From Lysobacterales bacterium (GTDB taxonomy: Bacteria; Pseudomonadota; Gammaproteobacteria; Xanthomonadales; SZUA-36), in the NCBI GenBank assembly GCA_029859645.1, contig JAOUCS010000019.1, positions 1-40,777 on the forward strand: a stretch of DNA of 40,777 nucleotides, written 5' to 3'. The notes under the pieces are model-generated. The model saw only the letters and a list, made by a program, of their open reading frames with translations, did not search any database and had not been told where the DNA came from. Both the position numbers and the translations under genes were made by a program. Of the stretch, positions 24,780 through 33,109 are shown piece by piece (position 1 is the first letter of the stretch; each line of letters starts with the position of its first letter).

Positions 24780-26318
24780 TCAGTTGGGGCCTACAAACAT
24801 CGTATAGGCTGCGTTGTCAGCCTCCGTTGTATAGTTGTAGCCGGTATCTGCCAGGAATTTTTCAAAACGATCATGGTCTTCTGAAGGTACCTGGATACCC
24901 ATCAGCACACGGCCGTATTCCGAGCCGTAGTTGCGGTAATGAAACAGGCTGATATTCCAACCGCTTTTCATTCCGCGCAGAAATTGCAGCAAGGCTCCCG
25001 GCCGCTCCGGAAACTGGAACCGCAGTATTTTCTCATCCTGGACGGTGGCCCGGCCGCCGACCATGTGACGAATGTGCAGCCTGGCCATATCGTTGTCAGA
25101 CAGATCAATGACCGGGAATCCGTGCTCACGCAGTGTGCCGATAATTTCGCGTTTTTCGGTCGTCCCGTGTTTCAGGGCGATACCCACGAAAATATGCGCT
25201 TCACCCTGGTCCGCGATCCGGTAGTTGAACTCGGTGATGCCCCGGCTGCCGACGGTTTCACAGAATTCGAGGAAACTGCCAGGCCTCTCCGGAATAGTCA
25301 CGCCCAACAGGGCCTCCTGTTCTTCACCGACCGCGGCCCGTTCTGCGATGTGTCGAAGCCGTGCGAAATTGACATTGGCGCCCGACAGCACGGCTGCTGC
25401 AATGCCTTCGCAGCCGGGTCTGTCCATGAAGAACTTTTTCAACCCGGCGATGGCGAGAACGCCGGCCGGCTCGGCGATGGCCCGGGTATCCTCATAAACA
25501 TCCTGCACTGCTGCGCAGATTTCATCGTTATCAACCGTGATGATTTCGTCCAGCAGCCTGGAACAGATTTTGTACGTCAGGTCACCGGCGCGCCTGACTG
25601 CGACACCTTCGGCAAAATGTCCTATTCGTTCGAGAGTCACTGGCTTGCCGGCATCGAAAGCAGCTTTCATCGAGGCAGATTCCTCGGCTTCGACGCCGAT
25701 CAGCTTGATGCCCGGATGCAGGTATCTGCTGACCAGCGCCATACCGGCCGCCAGGCCGCCGCCTCCTACACAAATGAACAGGTAATCGATGGGCAGGTGA
25801 TTTTGCCGGAACAGTTCCAGTGCAATAGTGGCCTGGCCGGTTATGACCTCCGGATCATCGTAAGGGTGGATGAATATCCGGCCACTTTCCCGGGCCAGCT
25901 CCATGGCTTTTTCACAGGCCGTGTCAAAGTCATCGCCATGAATGACCACGCTGGCATCCAGCTTCTCCACCGCATTGACCTTGATGTCCGGTGTAATGGC
26001 GGGCATCACCACCAGCGCATCGATACCCATGTGGCGTGCGGCCATCGCAACGCCCTGGGCATGATTGCCGGCAGAGGCGCAGATGATGCCGCGCCTTTTT
26101 TCTTCAGCAGTGAGGGTCTGGAGCTTGGCGTAGGCGCCGCGCAATTTGAATGAGAACACAGGCTGCAGATCTTCGCGCTTGATCAGGATGTTGACGCCCA
26201 GCCGTTCCGACAGGGCAGGCATCGACTGCACCGGGGTTTCCTGGACCAGGTCACCCAGCCGGCATTGCATGATGCGCGGCATGTAGTCATCGAACAGTGA
26301 CCGGAGCGTATCGTTCAT
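24780..26318 (-). CDS. ilvA: Threonine ammonia-lyase, biosynthetic
   Basis: Deaminates threonine to 2-oxobutyrate, the committed step toward isoleucine. The 512 residues match the biosynthetic, feedback-controlled form. The catalytic domain has the PLP lysine Lys58 in SFKLRGAYAK, SAGNHAQGVA, and the glycine loop CVGGGGLAAGM. Two C-terminal ACT-like regulatory domains begin around residue 330 (VTIPERPGSFLEFCETVG) and 425 (LRFQFPERPGALLQFLRG), where isoleucine and valine bind in known enzymes. Its ATG overlaps the leuB stop by 4 bp, so leuB and ilvA should be translated together. An antisense frame of about 400 codons runs opposite but has no protein-like features. Confidence 0.96.
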   Translation of the reverse strand: MNDTLRSLFDDYMPRIMQCRLGDLVQETPVQSMPALSERLGVNILIKREDLQPVFSFKLRGAYAKLQTLTAEEKRRGIICASAGNHAQGVAMAARHMGIDALVVMPAITPDIKVNAVEKLDASVVIHGDDFDTACEKAMELARESGRIFIHPYDDPEVITGQATIALELFRQNHLPIDYLFICVGGGGLAAGMALVSRYLHPGIKLIGVEAEESASMKAAFDAGKPVTLERIGHFAEGVAVRRAGDLTYKICSRLLDEIITVDNDEICAAVQDVYEDTRAIAEPAGVLAIAGLKKFFMDRPGCEGIAAAVLSGANVNFARLRHIAERAAVGEEQEALLGVTIPERPGSFLEFCETVGSRGITEFNYRIADQGEAHIFVGIALKHGTTEKREIIGTLREHGFPVIDLSDNDMARLHIRHMVGGRATVQDEKILRFQFPERPGALLQFLRGMKSGWNISLFHYRNYGSEYGRVLMGIQVPSEDHDRFEKFLADTGYNYTTEADNAAYTMFVGPN

Positions 26319-27412
26319 GACGTAGCGCTGGCAGCCAGTTTTTCACAGACCCTGTCGGTCACTTCAACCGTCGAGTAACCGTCTGACCGTAAGTCACGGG
26401 TCAGAATTCCTTCGTTCCAGCAGACATGTATGCACCTTTCCAGGGCGCGCGCTTCTACATGCCAGGCCAGCGAGTGCCGCAGCATCATCGCGACAGATAG
26501 CAGCATCGCGTAGGGATTGGCCTTGCCCTGGCCGGCGATATCGGGCGCGGAGCCGTGCACCGGTTCGTAAAGACCGAAGCGTTCATCGTTCAGCGAGGCC
26601 GAAGGCAGCAATCCCAGTGAACCGCACAGCATCGAAGCCTCATCGGAAAGGATGTCGCCGAACAGATTTTCTGTGAGCATCACGTCAAAGTCAGCCGGCC
26701 GGGTCAGCAAATGCATGGCTGCGGCGTCAACATACATGTGTTCCATTTTTACATCGGGAAACTCATTTTCGATGACGGCGGTTGCCACGGCCCGCCACAG
26801 GCGCGAGGTTTCCAACACATTTGCCTTGTCAACCAGCGTGATTCGGTGATCGCGTTGCTGTGCAATCTGACCGGCAGCGCGGGTAACGCGTTCGATTTCT
26901 GCGCGGGTGTAACGGCAGACATCTTCGGCTTCGTCATCATTTCGCCATTTCTTGCCAAAATAGCTGCCGCTGGTCAGTTCCCGCACGATCATCAGGTCAA
27001 CCCCTTCGAGCCGGTCTTTTTTCAACGGCGAAAAATCATGCAGCGCAGGGTGTGTGACGATAGGCCTGAGATTGCAGAACAGGTTGAACTCGGCGCGGAT
27101 ACGTAACAGTCCCAATTCCGGTCGTTGGTCCGCCGGGTTGCCATCCCATTTTGGGCCGCCCACCGCTCCCAGCAATGCCGCGTCAGCTTTGCGACAGGCT
27201 GCAATCGTGGCCGGTGGCAATGGGTCGCCACTGGCATCGATCGCGGCGCCACCGATCAGCTGCTCATCTAGCTCGATGGACACCCCGAAGGTTTCTTCGA
27301 TGACCGACAGGACCCGGCAGGCCGATGTGTAAACTTCAGGACCAATCCCATCCCCCGGCAGCCCGACTACCTGGCAGGTTTTTCTGCGGCTCTTCTCTGC
27401 ATTGTCTTTCAT
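26315..27412 (-). CDS. leuB: 3-isopropylmalate dehydrogenase
   Basis: Oxidatively decarboxylates 3-isopropylmalate with NAD+, the third step of leucine synthesis. The 365 residues carry GLPGDGIGPEV near the N-terminus, LLGAVGGPKWD, the substrate-binding LLRIRAEFNLFCNLRP, and the NAD-binding LYEPVHGSAPDIAGQGKANP. The ATG at 27412 is preceded by no strong ribosome binding site. It is separated from leuACD by a plus-strand methyltransferase gene and has its own 160-bp upstream region with a terminator-type hairpin and a short ORF, so its expression is probably controlled separately from leuACD. Confidence 0.96.
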   Translation of the reverse strand: MKDNAEKSRRKTCQVVGLPGDGIGPEVYTSACRVLSVIEETFGVSIELDEQLIGGAAIDASGDPLPPATIAACRKADAALLGAVGGPKWDGNPADQRPELGLLRIRAEFNLFCNLRPIVTHPALHDFSPLKKDRLEGVDLMIVRELTSGSYFGKKWRNDDEAEDVCRYTRAEIERVTRAAGQIAQQRDHRITLVDKANVLETSRLWRAVATAVIENEFPDVKMEHMYVDAAAMHLLTRPADFDVMLTENLFGDILSDEASMLCGSLGLLPSASLNDERFGLYEPVHGSAPDIAGQGKANPYAMLLSVAMMLRHSLAWHVEARALERCIHVCWNEGILTRDLRSDGYSTVEVTDRVCEKLAASATS

Positions 27413-27454
27413 CGGTCTTGTTATCGCTTCTCATTCACTCATCAAGGCTGAAAC

Positions 27455-27488
27455 AAAAAACCCGCGCCTTTGCTGGCACGGGTTTTTT
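27455..27488 (-). terminator. Terminator-type hairpin in the leuB leader (candidate attenuator)
   Basis: Arms AACCCGTGCC-like and GGCGCGGGTT pair with one mismatch around a 6-base loop, flanked by A and T runs, ending in TTTTTT on the minus strand 43 bases before leuB. No gene ends just upstream on that strand, since the neighbour is divergent, so it does not serve as an ordinary 3' terminator. The best explanation is an attenuator in the leuB-ilvA leader. The structure is symmetrical and could stop transcription on either strand. Confidence 0.65.
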
Positions 27489-27561
27489 ACTTTTTTGCAT
27501 TCGACCATAGCAATCTGATGATGTCAACCGGAGGACTGGGTATCATGATCAGCTGACTCAT
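27487..27561 (-). CDS. Candidate 24-codon leader peptide of leuB-ilvA
   Basis: A short ORF starting at ATG 27561 ends in TAA right at the foot of the leuB hairpin. Its codons include CTG ATC ATG ATA early and GTT GAC ATC ATC AGA TTG CTA TGG late, giving four Ile, three Leu and one Val in 24 residues (peptide middle: VDIIRLLW). That composition suits control of an operon for leucine and isoleucine. Against it, there is no visible ribosome binding site, and a consensus -35 box (TTGACA, 27522-27527) with a weak -10 (27499-27504) lies inside it, implying transcription may start later. Treat as a candidate only. Confidence 0.35.
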   Translation of the reverse strand: MSQLIMIPSPPVDIIRLLWSNAKK

Positions 27562-27572
27562 CGACAGACAAT

Positions 27573-28763
27573 ATGATGGAAATTGAAGGCCTTGAATATT
27601 CACTGGCAGATTCGCCCCGTGTCGGCGCCACGCTCAGGCAGCAATCTGCCATCGAGTTTGCGCCGGATGTGCATCTCCAGATTCTGACCAGAGATCGCAG
27701 CCGGCTGCTTTACAGCGCCGACCTTTCGGTGTCGCTGACCATCGGCTGGTTACCCCGGGGTGAGTACCTTCTGCAGGTTCATTTACATGACCTGGAGTTG
27801 CCGCAGGGCGAATTCATCCTGCGCATGACAACGTTTTCGGAACAGGCGCGTCAGCGGACCGAGCTGGATACAGCCGAGGCAAACCTGAGCAACCACCAGG
27901 TGGTGACCTCCAGTGGAATATCGCAGCCCGCATGGTCGGTGGATTCTGCGCCGGGAACGGCGGCGATTGAGAAACTGGCCTGGAACCAGGGGCATGAAAA
28001 CTGGTTTTTCAGGCATTTTGACCATGCCGCGCTGGTCGTAACCGACTACCTGCTGAAGAAACACCCTCTGTTGAAAGGCCGTATTCTGGACGTGGGTTGT
28101 GGCGATGGCATCATCGACCTGGGCATTTTCCTGCGCACCCAGCCTGAGGAACTCGTGGGCATAGACCCGTTCGCTGGTTTCGAGCGGCTGCCCGACATCA
28201 TCAGGGACCATCACCTGCCGCCTGAACTACTGAACGATCCCCGGCTTCAGTTCAGGGCTGATGACGGCAATGACATACCGTATCCGGACGATTATTTTGA
28301 CGTTGTCGTATCCTGGGGTTCACTCGAGCACATTGCCGGCGGTTATCGCCGGGCGTTGACTGAGATACGCCGGGTGCTGAAAAGTGGCGGCCTGTTTTTT
28401 GTTCACCCCGGGCTGTATTACGGCGCCCTGGGCAACCACCTGGGTGAGTTCTTCGAGGATCCCTTCATTCATCTGAAAATGGAACAGGATGACCTCAGGC
28501 AAGCAGTTCTGAATGCACAACCGCGCAGGATGGACCGGGCAGGGCATGTTGCCACGCAGGCAGAATACTGGCAGTGGTATACCGAGTTGAACCCGATCGA
28601 AGTCTCAGCCTTCGAACAGGAACTGCGGCAGCTTGGGTTTGAACCCTGGCGGGCCGCTGTCAGAACCAGTGACGTGATCGAATATACACCCGAGTTACAG
28701 AAGCACCGGATCCAGGACCTGGCGACGGCAGAACTCTACCTGTCTGCGTGGAACCGGAAGTAA
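27573..28763 (+). CDS. SAM-dependent methyltransferase with N-terminal beta domain
   Basis: Class I methyltransferase of 396 residues. The Rossmann core has the SAM motif ILDVGCGDGIID (171-182), the acidic VGIDPF, and FDVVVSWGSLEHIAGG, followed by EIRRVLKSGGLFF, as in small-molecule and sugar methyltransferases. Residues 1-105 form a separate all-beta region that resembles the O-antigen-binding domain at the end of Wzt-type ABC proteins; this similarity is by eye. Glycan modification is therefore a reasonable guess, and the fucosyltransferase-like gene at the window end adds weak support. The gene sits on the opposite strand between leuD and leuB, breaking the leucine cluster, and runs convergent to leuD with an 18-bp gap. 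Confidence 0.82.
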   Translation: MMEIEGLEYSLADSPRVGATLRQQSAIEFAPDVHLQILTRDRSRLLYSADLSVSLTIGWLPRGEYLLQVHLHDLELPQGEFILRMTTFSEQARQRTELDTAEANLSNHQVVTSSGISQPAWSVDSAPGTAAIEKLAWNQGHENWFFRHFDHAALVVTDYLLKKHPLLKGRILDVGCGDGIIDLGIFLRTQPEELVGIDPFAGFERLPDIIRDHHLPPELLNDPRLQFRADDGNDIPYPDDYFDVVVSWGSLEHIAGGYRRALTEIRRVLKSGGLFFVHPGLYYGALGNHLGEFFEDPFIHLKMEQDDLRQAVLNAQPRRMDRAGHVATQAEYWQWYTELNPIEVSAFEQELRQLGFEPWRAAVRTSDVIEYTPELQKHRIQDLATAELYLSAWNRK

Positions 28764-28781
28764 GTAAGCCGGGCCTGGTTG

Positions 28782-29351
28782 CTATGCCTGTTCGAAACGG
28801 CTGATTTCAGCGTCGTTCTCCAACAGGAAATCCAGCTGATCGATCCCCCGTGTCAGGCAGTAGGCCGAAAACGGGTCCAGCGGAAATTCAAACTCGCCAA
28901 GGTCCTCGACTGACAGGGTACTGGATCGAATGTCGATTCGGACCGGGTGACCCGGATGATCCAGCAGGAATTGGGCCACGTGATCCTCGACTTCGACCGG
29001 AAGGAGGCCATTTTTCAGCGAATTGCTACGGAAAATATCAGCAAACTGACTGCTGATGACGGCCTTGAAGCCAAAATCCAGCAAGGCCCAGGGCGCATGC
29101 TCCCGGGAGGAACCGCAACCGAAATTGCTGCCGGCGACCAGCACCTGCTCGTTCGCCGCATCATGGGCCTTCAGGGGATTGTCCGACCTATCATTACCCT
29201 TTTCATCATAACGCCAACTGTAAAAACAGAACTTGCCCAGTCCTTCGCGCTCCGTGGTCGTCAGGAACTGGCCGGGAATAATCTGGTCGGTATCGATATT
29301 TTTAACCGGCAGGCAAAACGTTCGGGATTCGACCAATCCGGAATGGCTCAT
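28782..29351 (-). CDS. leuD: 3-isopropylmalate dehydratase small subunit
   Basis: Small subunit that, with LeuC, isomerises 2-isopropylmalate to 3-isopropylmalate. The ATG at 29351 is preceded by GGAGG with good spacing and gives 189 residues, a usual length; the frame continues upstream only through leuC in the wrong frame. Motifs include [13 protein letters not shown] near the start and [19 protein letters not shown], the conserved swivel-domain signature. Its start overlaps the leuC stop by 4 bp (ATGA), fitting stoichiometric production. It ends 18 bp from the convergent methyltransferase gene, with no visible terminator in between. Confidence 0.96.
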   Translation of the reverse strand: MSHSGLVESRTFCLPVKNIDTDQIIPGQFLTTTEREGLGKFCFYSWRYDEKGNDRSDNPLKAHDAANEQVLVAGSNFGCGSSREHAPWALLDFGFKAVISSQFADIFRSNSLKNGLLPVEVEDHVAQFLLDHPGHPVRIDIRSSTLSVEDLGEFEFPLDPFSAYCLTRGIDQLDFLLENDAEISRFEQA

Positions 29352-30772
29352 TCTCCTGCCTCCATCAAATCGAGCGGGTTGGTGACCCGCCCGGTTATTG
29401 CACTGGCGGCAGCGGTCAGCGGACTGGCCAGGATGGTTCTGACGCCACGACCCTGCCGGCCTTTGAAATTGCGGTTGCTGGTGCTGACGACCAGGTCTCC
29501 GGGTTCGGCTGAATCGCCGTTCATGGCCAGGCACATGGAACAACCCGGTTCCCGCCATTCTGCGCCGGCCGCTACGAAGATCCGGTTCAGACCTTCCGCC
29601 TCGGCTTCTTTTCGCGTCGCCTCGGAGCCGGGTACGATCAGCACCCGGGTGTTTTCCGCTACCTTGCGGTTTTTCATCAGTGCGGCCGCCTCGCGCAGGT
29701 CCCGCATGCGTGAATTGGTGCAACTGCCGATGAACACCACGTCTACCGGCTGGCCGGCAAGCCCGGTGCCGCCTTTGAACTGCATGTAGTCGAGCGCGTC
29801 ACGCGAGGCGTCGTCATTGCCTGCCGGAATGGCGTCGTTGATTGCGATAACCATGCCGGGATTAGTGCCCCAGGTCACACTGGGTTCTATGTTTGTCGCG
29901 TCAATCTCAACCAGCCGGTCGTAGCTGGCGCCGGGATCCGTCTTCAGGGTTTTCCAGTCTTCGACCGCGGCAGCCCAGTCCTCACCACGCGGTGCCAGGG
30001 GCCGTCCCCGAAGGTAGTTGAAGGTGATTTCATCCGGCGCAATCATGCCGGCCCGTGCGCCGCATTCAATCGACATATTGCACACCGTCATGCGGCTTTC
30101 CATGTCCATGGAACGGATGGTCGAGCCGAAGTACTCGATGACGGAACCGGTGCCGCCACCGACGCCGACCTGGCCGATCACGTGCAGGATCACGTCTTTG
30201 GCAGTTACGCCCGATTGCAGTTTACCCTCAATGCGTATCCCCAGCGTTTTTGGCCGGGCCTGGAGCAGGCACTGGGTGGCCAGCACGTGGCCGACCTCGG
30301 TGGTACCAATGCCGAACGCCAGTGCGCCGAACGCGCCGTGTGTTGCGGTGTGGCTGTCGCCGCAGACAATCGTCATGCCCGGCTGGGTGGCGCCCATTTC
30401 GGGACCCATCACGTGGACAATACCGCGGTGCGGGCTGTCCCAGCCGTGTAACTCGATGCCCTGCTCGGCGCAGTTCGTGTGCAGCATGTCTACCTGGGCC
30501 TGTGCCTGCGGCGTGTGGTAGTGATAAACACCGCCGGCGTCTGGCGGCGTGGTGGGCGTGGAATGATCGATCGTGGCCAGGCAACGGTCCGGCCGGCGCA
30601 CCTTGAGCCCCCTTCGCTTCAGTTCGTCGAAGGCCTGCGGTGACGTGACTTCATGCAATAGCTGTAAATCGATATACAGGATTGCCGGTGTTTCCGCCGT
30701 TTCGTTTCTGACCAGGTGGCGCTGCCAGACTTTTTCAAAAAGCGTCGTTGATGGCTGAGAGGATTCAGACAT
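29348..30772 (-). CDS. leuC: 3-isopropylmalate dehydratase large subunit
   Basis: Aconitase-family subunit carrying the iron-sulfur cluster for the second step of leucine synthesis. The start at ATG 30772 has GGAGA seven bases upstream and gives 474 residues; a TTG at 30787 is not needed. Visible motifs are [37 protein letters not shown], and the three cluster cysteines in [13 protein letters not shown] and [10 protein letters not shown]. It follows leuA after 17 bp and overlaps leuD by 4 bp, so leuA, leuC and leuD form one transcription unit controlled from the leuA leader. Confidence 0.97.
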   Translation of the reverse strand: MSESSQPSTTLFEKVWQRHLVRNETAETPAILYIDLQLLHEVTSPQAFDELKRRGLKVRRPDRCLATIDHSTPTTPPDAGGVYHYHTPQAQAQVDMLHTNCAEQGIELHGWDSPHRGIVHVMGPEMGATQPGMTIVCGDSHTATHGAFGALAFGIGTTEVGHVLATQCLLQARPKTLGIRIEGKLQSGVTAKDVILHVIGQVGVGGGTGSVIEYFGSTIRSMDMESRMTVCNMSIECGARAGMIAPDEITFNYLRGRPLAPRGEDWAAAVEDWKTLKTDPGASYDRLVEIDATNIEPSVTWGTNPGMVIAINDAIPAGNDDASRDALDYMQFKGGTGLAGQPVDVVFIGSCTNSRMRDLREAAALMKNRKVAENTRVLIVPGSEATRKEAEAEGLNRIFVAAGAEWREPGCSMCLAMNGDSAEPGDLVVSTSNRNFKGRQGRGVRTILASPLTAAASAITGRVTNPLDLMEAGE

Positions 30773-30789
30773 AGGGATTCTCCGCAACG

Positions 30790-32343
30790 TTAAACCGCTG
30801 CCGCGATTCTCTCAGCCGACAGGTCTTTGCCCTGGTGCTGATGGTGGCGGTTCATGATGCTGACCATGGCCTGGGCTGAAGCCTCCACGATGTCGGTGGA
30901 AACGCCGGTTCCCTGGTAACGGCTGGCGCCGATGGTGGCCCGGACCATGGCCCGTCCCTGGGCGTCACTGCCGCCGGAAACGGCGCTGACCTGGAATTCC
31001 TCCATGTGTAACTCCTCACTGATGATGGCGCGGATAGCGTTGACGATGGCGTTTACCGGACCGTCACCGCGTCCGGTGTGGATCCGTGGCGCCTGGCCGT
31101 CGAAGCGCAGCTTGAGGCTGGCTTCAGCCGACTGGTCGGTGTCTTCGACCTCGGTGTGAATCGAGATGGCATCCAGGTGCCATGGCCCGGTCTGCTCAGT
31201 GCCCAACACCAGTGCCTCGATGTCCTCGTCGTAAACGCTTTTCTTGCGGTCCGCCAGGGCTTTGAACTTGACGAACAGGTCCTCGAGTTGCTCCTTGCTC
31301 ACCGAAAAGCCAAGGGTTTGCAGCCGGTCGTTGAATGCATGGCGACCGCTGTGCTTACCCAGCACCAGGCTGTTCTCCGGGACGCCAACGGTCTCCGGCT
31401 TCATGATTTCATAGGTTTCGGCATGTTTCAGAATGCCGTCCTGATGGATGCCGGCTTCGTGGGCAAAAGCGTTGCGGCCGACAATAGCCTTGTTGGGTTG
31501 CACCCGGGAACCGGTCACCGCGGTCACCACCCGGCTTGCGGGGTACAGCCTGGTCGTGTCAATACCCGTTTCCAGTTGATAGCGGTCGCTGCGGGTGCGC
31601 AGCGCCATCACCACTTCCTCCAGGGAGCAATTGCCGGCGCGCTCGCCGATACCATTGATGGTGCACTCGACCTGCCTGGCGCCACCCTCGATAGCCCCCA
31701 GGCTGTTGGCCACGGCCAAACCAAGATCGTTGTGGTTATGGCAGCTCAGGATAACGGATTCTGCATTTTGCAGGTTCTCGGACAGGTGTTGATACAATTT
31801 GCGGCTTTCACTCGGCGTCACGTAGCCGACCGTATCCGGCACATTGAGGACGCTTGCCCCGGCATCGATGGCAGCCTGGAAATATTCGACCAGGTAGTCG
31901 ATCTCGGTTCGCCCGGCGTCTTCAGCCGTAATCTCGATATCATCAAACCACTGCTGGCCGAAAGCCACGGCTGAGGTCATTTCATCGATGATTTGCTGCT
32001 TGCTCATTTTCAGCTTGTATTCGCGATGTATCGGGCTGGTCGCGATGAATACATGCAGTCTTTTCTGACGGGCGGTGTCCAGCGAGCGGGCGACTGCTTC
32101 GATGTCCCCGCGCCGGGTGCGGGACAGGCCGCAGATGGTCGCGTTCAGGCCCAGTTCACCAACTGACTTGACCGATTCGAAATCGCCTTCGCTGGCTGCC
32201 GGGAAACCTGCCTCGATGACGTCAACACCCAATTCGTCGAGCATTCGCGCAACCTGTAGCTTTTCGGCCACGTTCATGGAACAACCCGGGGATTGTTCGC
32301 CATCGCGTAAGGTCGTGTCGAAGATATGTACGTAGTCAGCCAT
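30790..32343 (-). CDS. leuA: 2-isopropylmalate synthase
   Basis: Condenses 2-oxoisovalerate with acetyl-CoA, the committed and feedback-inhibited step of leucine synthesis. The ATG at 32343 has an ideal ribosome binding site (AAGGAG, seven bases away) and gives 517 residues; the longer frame runs through the terminator and was rejected. The catalytic barrel begins [14 protein letters not shown] (7-20) and includes [16 protein letters not shown] and [14 protein letters not shown]. The C-terminal part from about residue 390 is the leucine-binding regulatory domain ([35 protein letters not shown]). Upstream lie an intrinsic terminator, a leucine-rich leader ORF and a promoter. Confidence 0.97.
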   Translation of the reverse strand: MADYVHIFDTTLRDGEQSPGCSMNVAEKLQVARMLDELGVDVIEAGFPAASEGDFESVKSVGELGLNATICGLSRTRRGDIEAVARSLDTARQKRLHVFIATSPIHREYKLKMSKQQIIDEMTSAVAFGQQWFDDIEITAEDAGRTEIDYLVEYFQAAIDAGASVLNVPDTVGYVTPSESRKLYQHLSENLQNAESVILSCHNHNDLGLAVANSLGAIEGGARQVECTINGIGERAGNCSLEEVVMALRTRSDRYQLETGIDTTRLYPASRVVTAVTGSRVQPNKAIVGRNAFAHEAGIHQDGILKHAETYEIMKPETVGVPENSLVLGKHSGRHAFNDRLQTLGFSVSKEQLEDLFVKFKALADRKKSVYDEDIEALVLGTEQTGPWHLDAISIHTEVEDTDQSAEASLKLRFDGQAPRIHTGRGDGPVNAIVNAIRAIISEELHMEEFQVSAVSGGSDAQGRAMVRATIGASRYQGTGVSTDIVEASAQAMVSIMNRHHQHQGKDLSAERIAAAV

Positions 32344-32365
32344 TTTCAGCTCCTTGGGCCTTTGA

Positions 32366-32398
32366 TAAAAAAAAACCCGCAATTCTGGTTGCGGGTTT
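32366..32398 (-). terminator. Intrinsic terminator in the leuA leader (attenuator)
   Basis: A 10-bp perfect stem (AAACCCGCAA with TTGCGGGTTT, loop of 6) is followed on the minus strand by nine T, ending 23 bases before leuA. It lies 24 bases after the stop of the leader ORF. GGGTT near the end of the leader ORF could pair with AACCC of the first arm and prevent the terminator forming. Together these are the parts of a translation-coupled attenuator. Confidence 0.85.
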
Positions 32399-32421
32399 CG
32401 ATTGCTGTTTGGTTTGAACCT

Positions 32422-32568
32422 CTAGCCTGAACCCATTCCGTATATAAGAAGAAGCAGAACAATGCCGCCTGCAAGCAAAAGGTCCAGGGAAAGGTTCAGT
32501 GCATACGCGGGCAGGCCACTGATCGTGTGGACTGCCGTTTTATTTTTGCTGATTTTTTGCGCGTGCAT
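32422..32568 (-). CDS. leuL: Leucine-codon-rich leader peptide of leuACD
   Basis: A 48-codon ORF between the leuA promoter and the leuA terminator hairpin. It contains ten leucine codons, clustered as CTT TTG CTT and, near the end, CTG CTT CTT CTT followed by ATA (peptide part: GGIVLLLLIYGMGSG). When leucine-charged tRNA is scarce, a ribosome stalled at these codons would favour an antiterminator and let leuACD be transcribed. The peptide is longer than the 28-codon E. coli leader, and its second half (LNLSLDLLLAGGIVLLLLIY) could also span a membrane, so a small membrane protein with its own role is an alternative. No good ribosome binding site is seen before the ATG. Confidence 0.65.
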   Translation of the reverse strand: MHAQKISKNKTAVHTISGLPAYALNLSLDLLLAGGIVLLLLIYGMGSG

Positions 32569-32576
32569 AGAGCCGG

Positions 32577-32605
32577 ATTAATACACAGGGATTTTTTGAT
32601 GTCAA
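32577..32605 (-). promoter_or_regulatory. Promoter of the leuA leader
   Basis: A consensus -35 box TTGACA (32600-32605) is followed after 16 bases by TATTAA (32578-32583) on the minus strand. This places the transcription start about 10 bases later, at or just before the ATG of the leader ORF (32568), so the leader ORF would be nearly leaderless. This is the best sigma-70-type match in the 330-bp gap between leuA and arsC. The plus-strand promoter of arsC must lie in the same region but is not clear. Confidence 0.6.
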
Positions 32606-32674
32606 CTGATTTTTGGTAACAATTGTCAGTCATAATGGCCGGGCAGAATTTACTGCTCACCAGGAGAAAAGGTT

Positions 32675-33097
32675 TTGACCATCCATATACTTTACTTGTG
32701 CACCGGTAATTCTTGCCGTTCACAGATGGCGGAGGGCTGGTCACGGGCGTTGGCTGCAGAGGGATGCTCCACCGCGAGTGCCGGCATAGAGGCCCATGGC
32801 AAGAACCCGCGGGCGATTGCAGTCATGCAAGAGGCCGGAGTGGACATTTCAGCACAGGAGTCCACCATTGTCAGCCAGGAGATGCTGGATCGCGCGGACG
32901 TGGTTGTGACGGTGTGCGGGCATGCTGATGAACAATGTCCCGTGCTACCCGCGGGTGTCAAAAAGATACATTGGCCGTTGACGGACCCAGCCAGGGCAAC
33001 CGGCAGCGAAGAGCAAGTCATGTCGGAATTTCGGTCCACCCGGGATGAGGTCAGGCGACGGGTGGATACGCTGCTAAAGCAATTGCAATTACGTTAG
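32675..33097 (+). CDS. arsC: Thioredoxin-coupled arsenate reductase (LMW phosphatase family)
   Basis: Reduces arsenate to arsenite in the cytoplasm using three cysteines and thioredoxin. The 140 residues start with the P-loop CTGNSCRS (Cys9 and Arg15, the Cx5R phosphatase motif), and Cys81 and Cys88 in VCGHADEQCP give the cysteine triad spacing of the thioredoxin-type enzymes. The aspartate of WPLTDPA is present. Translation starts at TTG 32675: AGGAGA at 32662-32667 is well spaced and the next methionine would remove the active-site loop. No arsR or arsB lies nearby; instead a multiheme cytochrome and nqr follow on the same strand, so a phosphatase-like role is not excluded. Confidence 0.88.
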   Translation: MTIHILYLCTGNSCRSQMAEGWSRALAAEGCSTASAGIEAHGKNPRAIAVMQEAGVDISAQESTIVSQEMLDRADVVVTVCGHADEQCPVLPAGVKKIHWPLTDPARATGSEEQVMSEFRSTRDEVRRRVDTLLKQLQLR

Positions 33098-33109
33098 AAT
33101 CAAGGGGCA

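Noticed and set aside
24939-26153. 404-codon plus-strand open frame
   Set aside because: It lies entirely antisense to ilvA, whose motifs are complete, and its translation is compositionally unlike a folded protein with no family features.
28782-29723. Longer leuD frame extending into leuC
   Set aside because: The extra 124 codons are an out-of-frame read of leuC; the ATG at 29351 has a good ribosome binding site and matches LeuD.
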